Origin: Symbiodinium microadriaticum
Lineage: Eukaryota > Sar > Dinophyceae > Suessiales > Symbiodiniaceae
Direction of reading: 5' to 3'
Length of the DNA: 64,000 nt
Assembly (NCBI GenBank): GCA_001939145.1
Contig: LSRX01001079.1
Span: forward strand, 169,954-233,953
Every line of letters starts with the position of its first letter. The first letter of the stretch is position 1. Below are positions 1-8,637 of the stretch, in pieces. The notes beneath the pieces are model-generated. The model was given only the letters and a program-made list of their open reading frames with translations, was not told the DNA's origin and made no database searches. The position numbers were made by a program, and so were the translations under genes.

Positions 1-192
1 AGACACTTGGAAGCACCTAGAACCATGCAGCATTCTGGGGATCCTTTTTCGTCGAAAATTGATTACTCCTACGATGAGAGATGAGGATGGACAAAGACCA
101 CGCCGCGCTGGAAGAGGCCAGGAGTTTCGCTTTCCTAGCCTTCTAGTTTTTTACGACGATGTCGCCAACCATCTGGCTAGTTTGCACAGGCG

Positions 193-746
193 ACAGAGTT
201 CCAGGCAAAAAGAGAAGCAGCGATAGCTGCAGATGAAGCGGCCACAGAGAAGAAGCGTGCCCCATCTTAGCTGACGAACCGAATGTTGCAGGCCAGTCAT
301 CGGCCCAGAACGCTGTGCCTCAGGTGCTAAGCGGCAAAAGAGGAAGGATGCAAAAGCAAAGAGCCAGCAGCTGAAAAAAGAAGCAGACGGCATCAACAAG
401 CGGGGAGCTGAGTCGCTTTGGTCGAGGAAGCACAGGATCGATCGGATCATGTCCGGTTTCTGAGGTTTGGAAGTGATGGCAGCTTCTTAGACACTTGCCT
501 GAGCTTACAGACATCTGTTGATGGAGTGCTGACGAAGCGCCTTCCAGGATATGATGGCAAAGATGGATCCCAAGGCCTTGTTCCTTCCGAAAGCATCCAT
601 TGCATGCTCGAACGTCCCTCAAACTTTCAGCCGCGAGATGCGGGGCAATGCGGGGCAGGTGTTGGAGGAGGAAGCCAGAAAAGCCAAAGAGGCTGCAGCG
701 ATTGCTGCAAAGGAGGCAGCAGCTGCGAAAGCGTCGCACGGCCGAA
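193..746 (+). CDS. Putative exons of an Ala/Lys/Glu-rich coiled-coil protein (unknown gene)
   Basis: Three short plus-strand segments read as charged helical sequence: about 193-247 (AKREAAIAADEAATEKK), about 333-410 (starting RQKRKDAKAKSQQLKKEA) and about 660-746 (starting LEEEARKAKEAAAIAAKEAA). They lie in different frames and are separated by stop-containing sequence, as expected for short exons. Plausible AG acceptors precede the first two (ttccag at about 192, gctaag at about 332). I see no start or end. No family is recognised, and repeated EAAxAAxEAA composition can arise by chance in GC-rich DNA. The Copia element is inserted just downstream, so any gene here is interrupted or carries the element in an intron. 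Confidence 0.3.
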
Positions 747-911
747 GCATGGGCATTGAATCCTTGAGAAGCCTTCGTGCTGCAGAGTCTCTGCCGGTGG
801 GTTCCTGTGCCAGTGGGTTGGCAGAATCTCAGCCTCAGGCGCGCCAGAGCCCGCTGGGGGTGCTGCTAGTTGCGCCTGCGATTATAGACCAAGTCACTTC
901 CAGCTGTTCCC

Positions 912-915
912 CTCC
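912..915. repeat. Target site duplication, 5' copy (ctcc)
   Basis: The four bases ctcc directly before the 5' LTR are repeated directly after the 3' LTR at 10422-10425. The next base out differs on each side, so the duplication is 4 bp if the LTR ends are TG...CA as placed. Confidence 0.7.
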
Positions 916-1105
916 TGTGAACTCTGATTTGCATAGCAGCTACTTTCCTGATGCAGCTTCAGACCTGTGAAGTCTCCGCGGCTTTCCCTCTCGAAGGCCT
1001 TGAGCCCTGTGGCGCGCAGGTAAAAGAATCCGTAGTGGATGAGCCATGTCTTTTGAGTAAGCTTTGTGCTTTCCGAGAATTCCAGATCCGAGCTGTTACT
1101 TTACA
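916..1105 (+). repeat. 5' long terminal repeat
   Basis: 190 bp, TG...CA ends, identical to 10232-10421 except for base 986. It is short for a Copia LTR. It should hold the promoter and transcript start of the element, but I see no clear TATA box. The frame that becomes gag is already open through the last 40 bases of the LTR. Confidence 0.97.
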
Positions 1106-1106
1106 G

Positions 1107-1121
1107 TGGCAGCGGAGCCGG
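1107..1121 (+). promoter_or_regulatory. Probable primer binding site
   Basis: The sequence tggcagcggagccgg starts one base after the 5' LTR. It opens with TGG, the complement of a tRNA CCA end, as expected for a minus-strand primer site. It resembles the initiator-Met type site TGGTATCAGAGC at 9 of 12 positions but is not an exact match, so the primer tRNA is not identified. Confidence 0.5.
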
Positions 1122-1140
1122 TGAGCTCCAGCCCGAAGCC

Positions 1141-4100
1141 ATGAATGGTCCACCTGGAAGCTTCATGGAAGCTTGGCGTGGGAAAGGATATGGCTTCGGG
1201 GTACCTGGCCTGGCGCCCGGCCCTTTAGCTTATGCTACGAGCCGGCCGATCGACCAGGCGGGTTTGCGACCTGGTACAGGGACTACACCTGTGAGCCCAG
1301 TTTCTCCGCTAGCTCCTGGACAACCTCTGCTAGGCACCTCAGCACCTTCAGGTCAGACAGCTGCCCCTGCGAATGCAGATGGCAGCGTTGGTGCTACTGG
1401 AGGCCAGCAGACAGTCACTTCTGGAGCCAGCATCGCTGGTGGTTTTGCTAACGCTTTGGGAGCAGCCGGGCAACCCGGAAGCTCAACGATGGGAGAAAGC
1501 CCCAAAGGGGTACGAAGTGCCTTTGAAATGCTTGGGAGAAGACCTCCGGAAGACCAAGGGTCAACCGGGATGAACACAAGTGATGCTATAGTGAAGGCTT
1601 TGACAATGGCCGTTTCTGGAGAGCGGAAGGTGTTACCAGCTTGGTCAGGAAACACTAGTACTCTTCGAGCTTGGTTGCGGCAGCTGAGTTTCTGGGAACT
1701 GGACAATCAAGTGCCAAAGCACCGTTGGGGAGTTAAGCTGTTCCAGGCCTTCCCGGAGGGCAGCATTCCACGGCGCATTGCGGAAGGCCTGCCCATGGAA
1801 GTGGTGATGAGTGAGAACGGCTACGGGGCAATCCTCACAGCGGTGCTGGAGAAGTTCAAGCCGTACTTGGATGCAGCTGGACCAGCAGCCATTGACGTGT
1901 ACTTTTACCAAGGTGACAGAGCAAAGGGCGAGACGTTCGCGAACTACATTTCAGCAAAGGAGTTGGCCAGGCAAGAAGTGGAAAGCCTGGTCGGCGAGCG
2001 GATTCCTGAGAGGATCGCTGGCCGTGTGCTTCTTCGACAAGCGAGTTTGTCCGAGGCCCAACGAGAGACCCTGGCGATCAAGCACAATGCCCTCCTTACC
2101 TTCGAGGAGGTGGCAAGGGCTCTTCGACCGTTGGATCGCCCGGATGCCTTGCTGAGACCTATGACTTCTGCAAGTCTGTTGGCGAACGTACCCGCCACGA
2201 GTTCGTACTGGACCCGAGACGAAGAGAATGACGCTGAGGCCGTGGATCCGGCTTGGCAAGAAGGAGAAGAACCTGAGGATGACGAGGACAAGGCCTACGT
2301 CTATGAGGAGCCGCTCTTCGATGAGACCGGGGAACCCCTGCTCTACTTCGAGGCCGACCGGGAGTATGACGAAGAGGAGGCCTTGTACATATGGGCCTAC
2401 AACGATGCCTATAACCAGATCTACTTCGATCACGGGCGAACCGAGGCGGCAACCTTTCCTGCTTATCAAGATGTTCGTCGAGAAATGCAAGCTCGAAGGA
2501 AAGGCCGCCAGTTTTATCGGTCCGACGACAAGAAGGGCAAGAAGGGCAAAGGCCGAGGCTTTTCGTCTGGAAGGCCACAAAAGGGACGGGGAAAACGTCC
2601 AGATCGAGCAAGCAAGGGAAAAGGGCGCGGATCCCATCGAGGATCAGCGAGTGATCTGCTGTCGAGGACAAGATGTTACAATTGCGGCGAGCTTGGGCAC
2701 TTTAGCCGCGATTGCCCGGCGAACCAGCAACCAGCAGCGGAAGGCCGGACAAACTTCGTGGTGAGCCAAGGCCAAGGGGCACTGAACAGGACCTTCATGC
2801 AAACAAGTGCGGACCTTGGCAGCCCCAACGTGGCCAAGGATATTCTTGTCTTCGCTGGAGTCCGAACGGGCTCCGGGCAGGGACTGGTCGATAGTGCAGC
2901 CGAGGAGGGCGTCATCGGTTCAGGTGCTTTTGCACGACTCAAGGATGCCCTCACGCAGCAAGGTCTTCGACCAATCCAAGTGCGCGGCCCAGCTGGAGCG
3001 TGTGCTGGGATCGGTGGCAATGCCCAAGTGTTGGGCATTTGGGACGTGCCAATCGGTGTCTGCCAGACCAACGGTCTACTTCGAGTCACGGAAGTGCAGG
3101 ACGTTGATGGCTTTGAGACACCGCTACTCCTGCCGGTCAGTTTCCAGGAATTAATCGGAATGGTCATCGACTATGACAAGGCGGAAGTGCGGACACGGCA
3201 GGGCAGAACATCCCCGATGCAACGGCTACCGTCAGGACATCGAGCCATCTCGGTGGTGGAGTTTGCAGGGAGATGGCAGCTGCCTCGAGAAATGCAGCGT
3301 GGTGGCAAGGATCCGTTTCAGTTGCCACGCAATGTGCGACCGAGCCAAAAGCCGGGACCAGTGCAACGCCATCGTGGTGTCACAGTATGGCTTAGGCATC
3401 CATGTGGTACCATGCAAGAGCTTGCCTTCCTTGAGGGTTCTCGGCAGTGCATGGTCCTTCCGTCCGAGTGCATGAGTCGAGAGATGCAGTCCCAGCTGGA
3501 GCCAAACCGCGTAACCTTCCTCGATACACAACCCGGACAGGCCCCCTACGTTATCAATGATGTTTGGCCAGGTAGTCTTGGGTCTCGCCAGTTGGATACA
3601 ACCTGGACAGGTACTGTCATCTTCCAGCAGTTAAACCCAGAGCCTACTTCCTCGACAACTTCTACTGCGAACCCAAGCTCTACTATGCCCTATTCGCCTC
3701 AGGCGTCTTCGGGGTCCGTGGCCGCTGCCCTCGCCGAGGAGGCCAGCCTGGGTCCCCAGCACTTCGACATGTCCGATTCCGACGCTGCGCATGATTTTGA
3801 GGGTGTTTTCTCTTCGGTTGGGGCGGAAGTTTGCTTGTCTTCGCCTTTGTGCACCCGTTCAAATCATGCTGTGGAAGTGTGGCAGCGAGTTCGAGAGAAG
3901 AGTCGCAGTGTGTTTTCGTCTGTGCAAGCAAGCATGAAGCGTGGAATGCCAAAGCACACGGCATTCTTTATGGCTTGGGCCCGAGATCGGACCCAACAGC
4001 AGTCAATGTTCACGCGGCTTGCGACCTTCCTCGCCCTCACGTCCTGCCATGCAGCGTCGAGTGCAAGAGCTTGTGCAAGGCGAGCTGGACGAGCGACAGA

Positions 4101-7100
4101 GGAACGAACGCCGACAGCGTGGATCGGTGTGGTGCCAGAAGGCGTGGGCCAGGTTGGTGCGAGTCATCGTGAGGATGATCATCACGGCTCGCGACCAAAT
4201 GGTGGTCGATGCCCTGACTGTGCAACCGGCCCCGAGCTCTACAGCGTCTTCTTCGACAGCTCCACAGCCCAAGCGTCGCCACGAACGCCAGCAACGACCT
4301 CTCCGACAAGGCTTAGGACCACAGATGAGTCGCAGCCAGACACAGAAAGCGTGGCCCAAGGAACCCGAGGATTGCGAGCACATCCAGGACCAGTTGAGGA
4401 TGCGGGGCAACCAAGCGATGCACTGGTGGGTGTGTCTCAACTGTGGGAGCCGATGGGAGAGGATCGAAGCTGCCACCGTGAACCCGGGCCGTGGAGCTCT
4501 GCCAGAACAGGTGAAGCCGGTGTATCGATCCACGGAGCCACCTCGCATGTTGCCTCCACCGAGAACCGGTCCTCACCTGGGTTCAATCACTCTGGAGCAG
4601 GCCCGCACGAAACCTTCAAGAAGTCCGACGAGTGTGAGGTTCGGGGAATCCACGACGGCATCAACGGTGGCGGGCTACCAGAAGGGGACGATCGTCGACA
4701 AGAAGAACCGCGTTTCGGAGAGGACGGAGCACCACTACCCGGACGAGATGTTCACCCACGAGCCGGCGTATGCGAAGGGAAGAACCAACGTGGGCGACAG
4801 TCGCGGGTCCGCTTCGAACTCTCAAGCTCTGACGTTGTTCCGTCCCGGAGCACCAGCCCGCGATGTGGATCGAGTCGACGCTCGTCGCGTCATGCAGCAC
4901 CGACCCAGCGAGTGGGCGGACTACAACACCGAGGAGAAGACGTCCGGACCCATGGAAAAGGAGAACGCTCACACTCCACGTCGCTCAAGGAGCCTACCAG
5001 CTGGAGTACATCCGATACAAGACCGCTCCCGGCGAAGGCAGTTGCAAGAGCAGTCGAATCATCCAGAGTTGTTTGCGATCAACGACAGCGACCCGGAGCT
5101 GGGAGCGGACAAGACACCGAGCTCGTTCTCAATGGTGGACCCAGTGGAGCAGGACGAGCTGTGAGCGAGGTCCAGGACGACTACACGTCAAACGACACTA
5201 CGAGTACCACTTCCTTTGTCATGCTGGAGAGCGCTGACTCCTTTGTACGGCGTTCAATGGCACGACGAGGCTATGGATCCGTCTGTGGCCTCGCAATTCT
5301 CCTATCGTCAGTTGGGCATATGTCACCACAAGCGGCTTCAACAACATCGAAGCTACCTTTCCACCGGCTGGAGGCCGGAGTTCTTCAGAGTGACGAGTCC
5401 AAGAGCATGAGTTTCGTTCTTTTTCAGTTGCCGGGATCAGAGTTCAATGACCTCTACCTCGGCAGCTTCTTTTGCAATTCGGTGAGCTTACTGCAGAAAC
5501 CCCTGAAAACTTCTGTGATTGCAAGTCTGGAGAAACTGTGTAGCAGCGAGAGAGAACCTCAAGAACAACAACCCCAAGGAACAGCTGCTACCTCGAGTTC
5601 GGTATCCACTACCACTTCCTTGCATCAACTCGGAAAACAACCATCTACACCAACGAGGGTCCCTGAAGAACAAGACCTAGACCCGTCAGCTACGGCAAGT
5701 TCATCATCGACGACCACTTCCTTGCATCAAGTCGGAAAACAGCCATCTACACCAACGAGGGTCCCTTCAGTTTTAGAAACATGGCCAGTGTCGTCACAGG
5801 TCCAGGATGAGGGTCTCAAGGACACAGGTCGATATGGTGCTCGGGCTCTTAGTTTCCAGTTTGCTTGGGATTTCCGTCAACGACATGATCGCGGTCGTGC
5901 TCTTCAGGCAGTCAAGGAGTGCTGTCCCGCGTTCGTCACAGGTTTTGTGTCAGGCAGCAGCTGGGAGGTCATGGTGTCCATTGCCAAGGAACAAGATGAC
6001 ACAGGTCGTTTATATGCCTTGGTCTGCAAGGCTCAGGCTCGTCGTGGACTGTTGAAGCAATTGCCACAAGCCACGGCCATTGCAACCAGCTTGGTCAAAC
6101 AAGGACCCCAGATGTATTTCATCGTCAATGACAAAACCCTGAGCCGCATCTTCGCCTCCCTGGACTGGCACAACAGCCCGTGGGTGTCTGCGGATCCCGA
6201 GGAGCTAGAGCTGTGCACAAGGACCTTCGTTCACGGTTTGTGTCATGGTCCAGAACTGGACGGGGGCACGCACCCATCCACCGCTGATGTGCAGGCGGCT
6301 GTGCGACGCCATCGTCCCGCATTCGAGGGTGTGTTGAAGGCGGTTCGGAACCAGACGGCCTTCGTTTTGTTCTCCGAGGTTGCTTTCTCTCTCTATGGGG
6401 CGGGGAAGATGGCTTTTACGGCTTCGTTTTCGTCGCCGCCAACCTCGGTGATCTATCCGAATGCAGTGGATCAGGACGAAGAGCAAGAGGGTGACGAGGC
6501 GTTGCGAGAGGTGCAAAGTGCACTACGTCCGGTGACCGAGAATGCAGATGTTGCCAAGGCCCTGGCCGAGATGGATGACTACCGGAAACATGAAAATGTC
6601 GGGCGTTTCTCCCTGCATCCACAATTGCGTCGCGAGGTGTTCAAGGTGCACCGGAACCTGAATCACCCTGCCAAAGAGGTGTTCCTCAGAGCCTTGCGGC
6701 ACTCGGGAGTTCGCGAAGACATTCTACAGTGGATTAAAGAGCATTTTCGGTGCCCGCTGTGTGAAGCTTCCAAGCATTCGCTTCCGGCACGACCTGCTCA
6801 TCTCGCGAAAGCCCTGGAGTTCAATGCGATCATTGCTGTGGACCTCTTCTACATGAACCTTTTCGGCTCGGAGAAGGTTTTCCTGCTCTGCATTGATTAC
6901 GGTACGGGCTACGTGCAGGTGACCCAGTGCGCGGATGCCAAGGCGTTGACCGTGAGGAAGGCGCTCAGCAAATGCTGGGTTGCACCTTTTGGAGTTCCCG
7001 AGCTGCTCATCTGCGACCAAGGACCAGAGTTTGCTGGAGAACAGTTTGTCGAGTACATGTCGCAGATGGGTGCAGCAGTGCATTACACCGATGGTTCTTC

Positions 7101-8637
7101 GCCTTGGAAAAATGGAAGAGCAGAGAGAGCAGTTGGCACCGTCAAGAGGAAGATAAAGACTGTTGTGCAGGAGACGTCGGCTACGGAGGAGGAACTTGAC
7201 TTGGTTGTTTCTCAAGTCGTGGCCGGACACAACAGCCTGTACGACCGCCATGGGTATTCCCCCAACCAGCGGCTGTTCGGCCGAAGCCTTCGTTTGCCAG
7301 GTTCCTTGATGGCTACCGACAAATGGGACCAGGAGATGATACAAGCTTCGGCTGGAGACCTCGTTCAACGCAGCTGGGCTATCCGAGAGGCTGCCCGGGC
7401 TGCCTGGATCAAGGAGGATGATGTGGTGTCAGTGCACCGGGCAACTTCAGCCCTTACCCGACGCTCGGATGAACATTCCTTCGGCTTCAAGCCAGGTCAA
7501 TGGGCCTATGTATGGCGCAAGACCGACAACCGCTACGGCTGGGTGGGACCTGGTGCTCTGATTGCTATGACTCCGGGTGGCAACTCTTGGTGGATCAATA
7601 TGAGAGGCCGGCTGTGGAAAGTTTCCGCGGAACAACTCCGCGCGGCATCCCCCGAAGAAGATCTTGGAGCAGCCCTGGTCACGGAACTTCACCGTGAGCT
7701 TCTTGAACAGGTGAGAGAAGGAGTTCGCACGGGCTACGAGGATGTGACCCAGGAAGGAGCTCCGGATCGCGCCGTTGAGGAGATCTTTCCCGAGGTGTTC
7801 GGGGATGCTGAGATGGAGTACAGTCCCTCGGAGATCTCGCATGGTGGGCCAGACCTCCCGGAACCTCCTGCTGAACACCGAGACGAAGTTACTACTACGG
7901 CTGGGGAGGCCGAGAGTGAGAGAGTTGCCATCACCGAGGTGGACATGAGCCGACGCCAGAGCGTACAATCTGGTGTCACAAGCGAGCCGGCAAGTGCATC
8001 TACCGCACTCCCGGGTGAGCGACCGATCATCCGCGTGGACGAGGCCAGCAACGGTTCTTTACTTCTGGGCCCGGTCCGAGAACGCCGGTCTACTCCTGTG
8101 CACCAGCCCTATTACGCAAAGAGTGCCTTCCTGGAGGAGGAGATCAAGCCCTCTACGTACCTCGAGGTTTTCCAGTTTGACGAGACGGGGCCCACAAACT
8201 TCAACTACGCGTCGTCGGCCGGACCACGGTGGCTGAGGCTACACACCTCTGGACGACGTCACCTGGAACCTTTGGACACCAAGTCGTCCTTCAAGGCCCG
8301 CGAGGCGGAGGCCAGTTTCTGTGCGAGGGACAAGTGCATGTACATGACTAAGAGCAAGGTGTCCTTCGGCCAGGTTGAGTTCTCCAAGCTTCAAGGCGAA
8401 GAGAGAGAGAGAAGTTTCGTGGAGCCCGCAAGAAAGAGTTTGAATCCCTGCTCAACAACAAGGCCATCCGCGTGTTGTCAGTCAAGGAGTCGGAAGAGTT
8501 TAAACGACTACACCCGGACCACGTGTTGGCTTCAAGGTTCGTTGACCGCTTCAAACCAAAGGAGATTGCACCCCAGGACCTCGAGGATGCAAAACAAGCG
8601 GCCATCAAGCATGGCAAGCTGGAGCCTCTGGCGATGA
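1141..8637 (+). CDS. Copia Gag-Pol polyprotein: Gag, protease, integrase
   Basis: This is a 2498-codon uninterrupted frame from the first ATG after the LTR, which leaves a 35-base leader. Gag includes a W-rich retrotransposon-type segment near residues 170-330 (starts VLPAWSGNTSTLRAWL), then a Lys/Arg/Gly-rich linker and a zinc knuckle CX2CX4HX4C (C512, C515, H520, C525). The protease motif is LVDSAAEEGVIG (D584), followed by a typical GVGG-like and LLLP-containing body. Integrase has the HHCC finger from 6649 and D, D-35-E at 6841, 7015 and 7123. Two parts look out of frame: about 4050-5165, where the coding frame is the one annotated at 3941-5164, and after about 8400, where the true frame is the one that ends at 10286. 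The last 75 or so residues here are therefore probably not translated as shown. Confidence 0.9.
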   Translation: MNGPPGSFMEAWRGKGYGFGVPGLAPGPLAYATSRPIDQAGLRPGTGTTPVSPVSPLAPGQPLLGTSAPSGQTAAPANADGSVGATGGQQTVTSGASIAGGFANALGAAGQPGSSTMGESPKGVRSAFEMLGRRPPEDQGSTGMNTSDAIVKALTMAVSGERKVLPAWSGNTSTLRAWLRQLSFWELDNQVPKHRWGVKLFQAFPEGSIPRRIAEGLPMEVVMSENGYGAILTAVLEKFKPYLDAAGPAAIDVYFYQGDRAKGETFANYISAKELARQEVESLVGERIPERIAGRVLLRQASLSEAQRETLAIKHNALLTFEEVARALRPLDRPDALLRPMTSASLLANVPATSSYWTRDEENDAEAVDPAWQEGEEPEDDEDKAYVYEEPLFDETGEPLLYFEADREYDEEEALYIWAYNDAYNQIYFDHGRTEAATFPAYQDVRREMQARRKGRQFYRSDDKKGKKGKGRGFSSGRPQKGRGKRPDRASKGKGRGSHRGSASDLLSRTRCYNCGELGHFSRDCPANQQPAAEGRTNFVVSQGQGALNRTFMQTSADLGSPNVAKDILVFAGVRTGSGQGLVDSAAEEGVIGSGAFARLKDALTQQGLRPIQVRGPAGACAGIGGNAQVLGIWDVPIGVCQTNGLLRVTEVQDVDGFETPLLLPVSFQELIGMVIDYDKAEVRTRQGRTSPMQRLPSGHRAISVVEFAGRWQLPREMQRGGKDPFQLPRNVRPSQKPGPVQRHRGVTVWLRHPCGTMQELAFLEGSRQCMVLPSECMSREMQSQLEPNRVTFLDTQPGQAPYVINDVWPGSLGSRQLDTTWTGTVIFQQLNPEPTSSTTSTANPSSTMPYSPQASSGSVAAALAEEASLGPQHFDMSDSDAAHDFEGVFSSVGAEVCLSSPLCTRSNHAVEVWQRVREKSRSVFSSVQASMKRGMPKHTAFFMAWARDRTQQQSMFTRLATFLALTSCHAASSARACARRAGRATEERTPTAWIGVVPEGVGQVGASHREDDHHGSRPNGGRCPDCATGPELYSVFFDSSTAQASPRTPATTSPTRLRTTDESQPDTESVAQGTRGLRAHPGPVEDAGQPSDALVGVSQLWEPMGEDRSCHREPGPWSSARTGEAGVSIHGATSHVASTENRSSPGFNHSGAGPHETFKKSDECEVRGIHDGINGGGLPEGDDRRQEEPRFGEDGAPLPGRDVHPRAGVCEGKNQRGRQSRVRFELSSSDVVPSRSTSPRCGSSRRSSRHAAPTQRVGGLQHRGEDVRTHGKGERSHSTSLKEPTSWSTSDTRPLPAKAVARAVESSRVVCDQRQRPGAGSGQDTELVLNGGPSGAGRAVSEVQDDYTSNDTTSTTSFVMLESADSFVRRSMARRGYGSVCGLAILLSSVGHMSPQAASTTSKLPFHRLEAGVLQSDESKSMSFVLFQLPGSEFNDLYLGSFFCNSVSLLQKPLKTSVIASLEKLCSSEREPQEQQPQGTAATSSSVSTTTSLHQLGKQPSTPTRVPEEQDLDPSATASSSSTTTSLHQVGKQPSTPTRVPSVLETWPVSSQVQDEGLKDTGRYGARALSFQFAWDFRQRHDRGRALQAVKECCPAFVTGFVSGSSWEVMVSIAKEQDDTGRLYALVCKAQARRGLLKQLPQATAIATSLVKQGPQMYFIVNDKTLSRIFASLDWHNSPWVSADPEELELCTRTFVHGLCHGPELDGGTHPSTADVQAAVRRHRPAFEGVLKAVRNQTAFVLFSEVAFSLYGAGKMAFTASFSSPPTSVIYPNAVDQDEEQEGDEALREVQSALRPVTENADVAKALAEMDDYRKHENVGRFSLHPQLRREVFKVHRNLNHPAKEVFLRALRHSGVREDILQWIKEHFRCPLCEASKHSLPARPAHLAKALEFNAIIAVDLFYMNLFGSEKVFLLCIDYGTGYVQVTQCADAKALTVRKALSKCWVAPFGVPELLICDQGPEFAGEQFVEYMSQMGAAVHYTDGSSPWKNGRAERAVGTVKRKIKTVVQETSATEEELDLVVSQVVAGHNSLYDRHGYSPNQRLFGRSLRLPGSLMATDKWDQEMIQASAGDLVQRSWAIREAARAAWIKEDDVVSVHRATSALTRRSDEHSFGFKPGQWAYVWRKTDNRYGWVGPGALIAMTPGGNSWWINMRGRLWKVSAEQLRAASPEEDLGAALVTELHRELLEQVREGVRTGYEDVTQEGAPDRAVEEIFPEVFGDAEMEYSPSEISHGGPDLPEPPAEHRDEVTTTAGEAESERVAITEVDMSRRQSVQSGVTSEPASASTALPGERPIIRVDEASNGSLLLGPVRERRSTPVHQPYYAKSAFLEEEIKPSTYLEVFQFDETGPTNFNYASSAGPRWLRLHTSGRRHLEPLDTKSSFKAREAEASFCARDKCMYMTKSKVSFGQVEFSKLQGEERERSFVEPARKSLNPCSTTRPSACCQSRSRKSLNDYTRTTCWLQGSLTASNQRRLHPRTSRMQNKRPSSMASWSLWR
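2674..2715 (+). other. Gag zinc knuckle (CCHC)
   Basis: CYNCGELGHFSRDC, a perfect CX2CX4HX4C nucleocapsid motif after a basic K/G/R linker. It would bind the element RNA in virus-like particles. Confidence 0.95.
3941..5164 (+). CDS. Central Pol segment in the +1 frame, between protease and integrase
   Basis: A 407-codon frame lies inside the larger Gag-Pol frame, shifted by +1. Its composition is more protein-like than the overlapping frame, which is full of Arg, Ser, Thr, Gly and His here. It contains a Cys/His cluster, CEHIQDQLRMRGNQ then CLNCGSRW, a pattern I associate with the linker between protease and integrase in other dinoflagellate Copia elements. It ends at TGA 5162-5164, after which the original frame again looks coding (EVQDDYTSNDTTSTTSFVML). 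The first in-frame ATG is at 3941, but the switch from the Gag frame is more likely near 4050. This could be programmed frameshifting or two compensating indels. Confidence 0.6.
   Translation: MECQSTRHSLWLGPEIGPNSSQCSRGLRPSSPSRPAMQRRVQELVQGELDERQRNERRQRGSVWCQKAWARLVRVIVRMIITARDQMVVDALTVQPAPSSTASSSTAPQPKRRHERQQRPLRQGLGPQMSRSQTQKAWPKEPEDCEHIQDQLRMRGNQAMHWWVCLNCGSRWERIEAATVNPGRGALPEQVKPVYRSTEPPRMLPPPRTGPHLGSITLEQARTKPSRSPTSVRFGESTTASTVAGYQKGTIVDKKNRVSERTEHHYPDEMFTHEPAYAKGRTNVGDSRGSASNSQALTLFRPGAPARDVDRVDARRVMQHRPSEWADYNTEEKTSGPMEKENAHTPRRSRSLPAGVHPIQDRSRRRQLQEQSNHPELFAINDSDPELGADKTPSSFSMVDPVEQDEL
5611..5664 (+). repeat. Internal 54-bp repeat, copy 1
   Basis: Encodes TTSLHQLGKQPSTPTRVP. A second copy at 5713-5766 has a few substitutions (Q-L becomes Q-V) and the same 54-bp length, so it is an in-frame 18-residue duplication with a 102-bp offset. 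Confidence 0.9.
5713..5766 (+). repeat. Internal 54-bp repeat, copy 2
   Basis: Encodes TTSLHQVGKQPSTPTRVP, a near-copy of 5611-5664. It lies in a Ser/Thr/Gln-rich linker before the integrase part. Confidence 0.9.
6649..7200 (+). other. Integrase core (HHCC finger and DDE)
   Basis: HRNLNHP...CPLCEASK supplies the zinc-binding H-H-C-C. Catalytic acidic residues are D at 6841 (IAVDLFY), D at 7015 (ICDQGPEF) and E at 7123 (KNGRAERAVG), with 35 residues between the last two. All are intact, so this domain should be catalytically competent. Confidence 0.95.
8401..8412 (+). repeat. GA dinucleotide tract at the Pol frame change
   Basis: Six GA units. Upstream, the Gag-Pol frame is coding. Downstream, the coding frame is -1 relative to it (KEFESLLNNKAIRVL). 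A slippage-prone tract at the junction points to an indel by replication slippage, or less likely a frameshift site. Confidence 0.75.
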
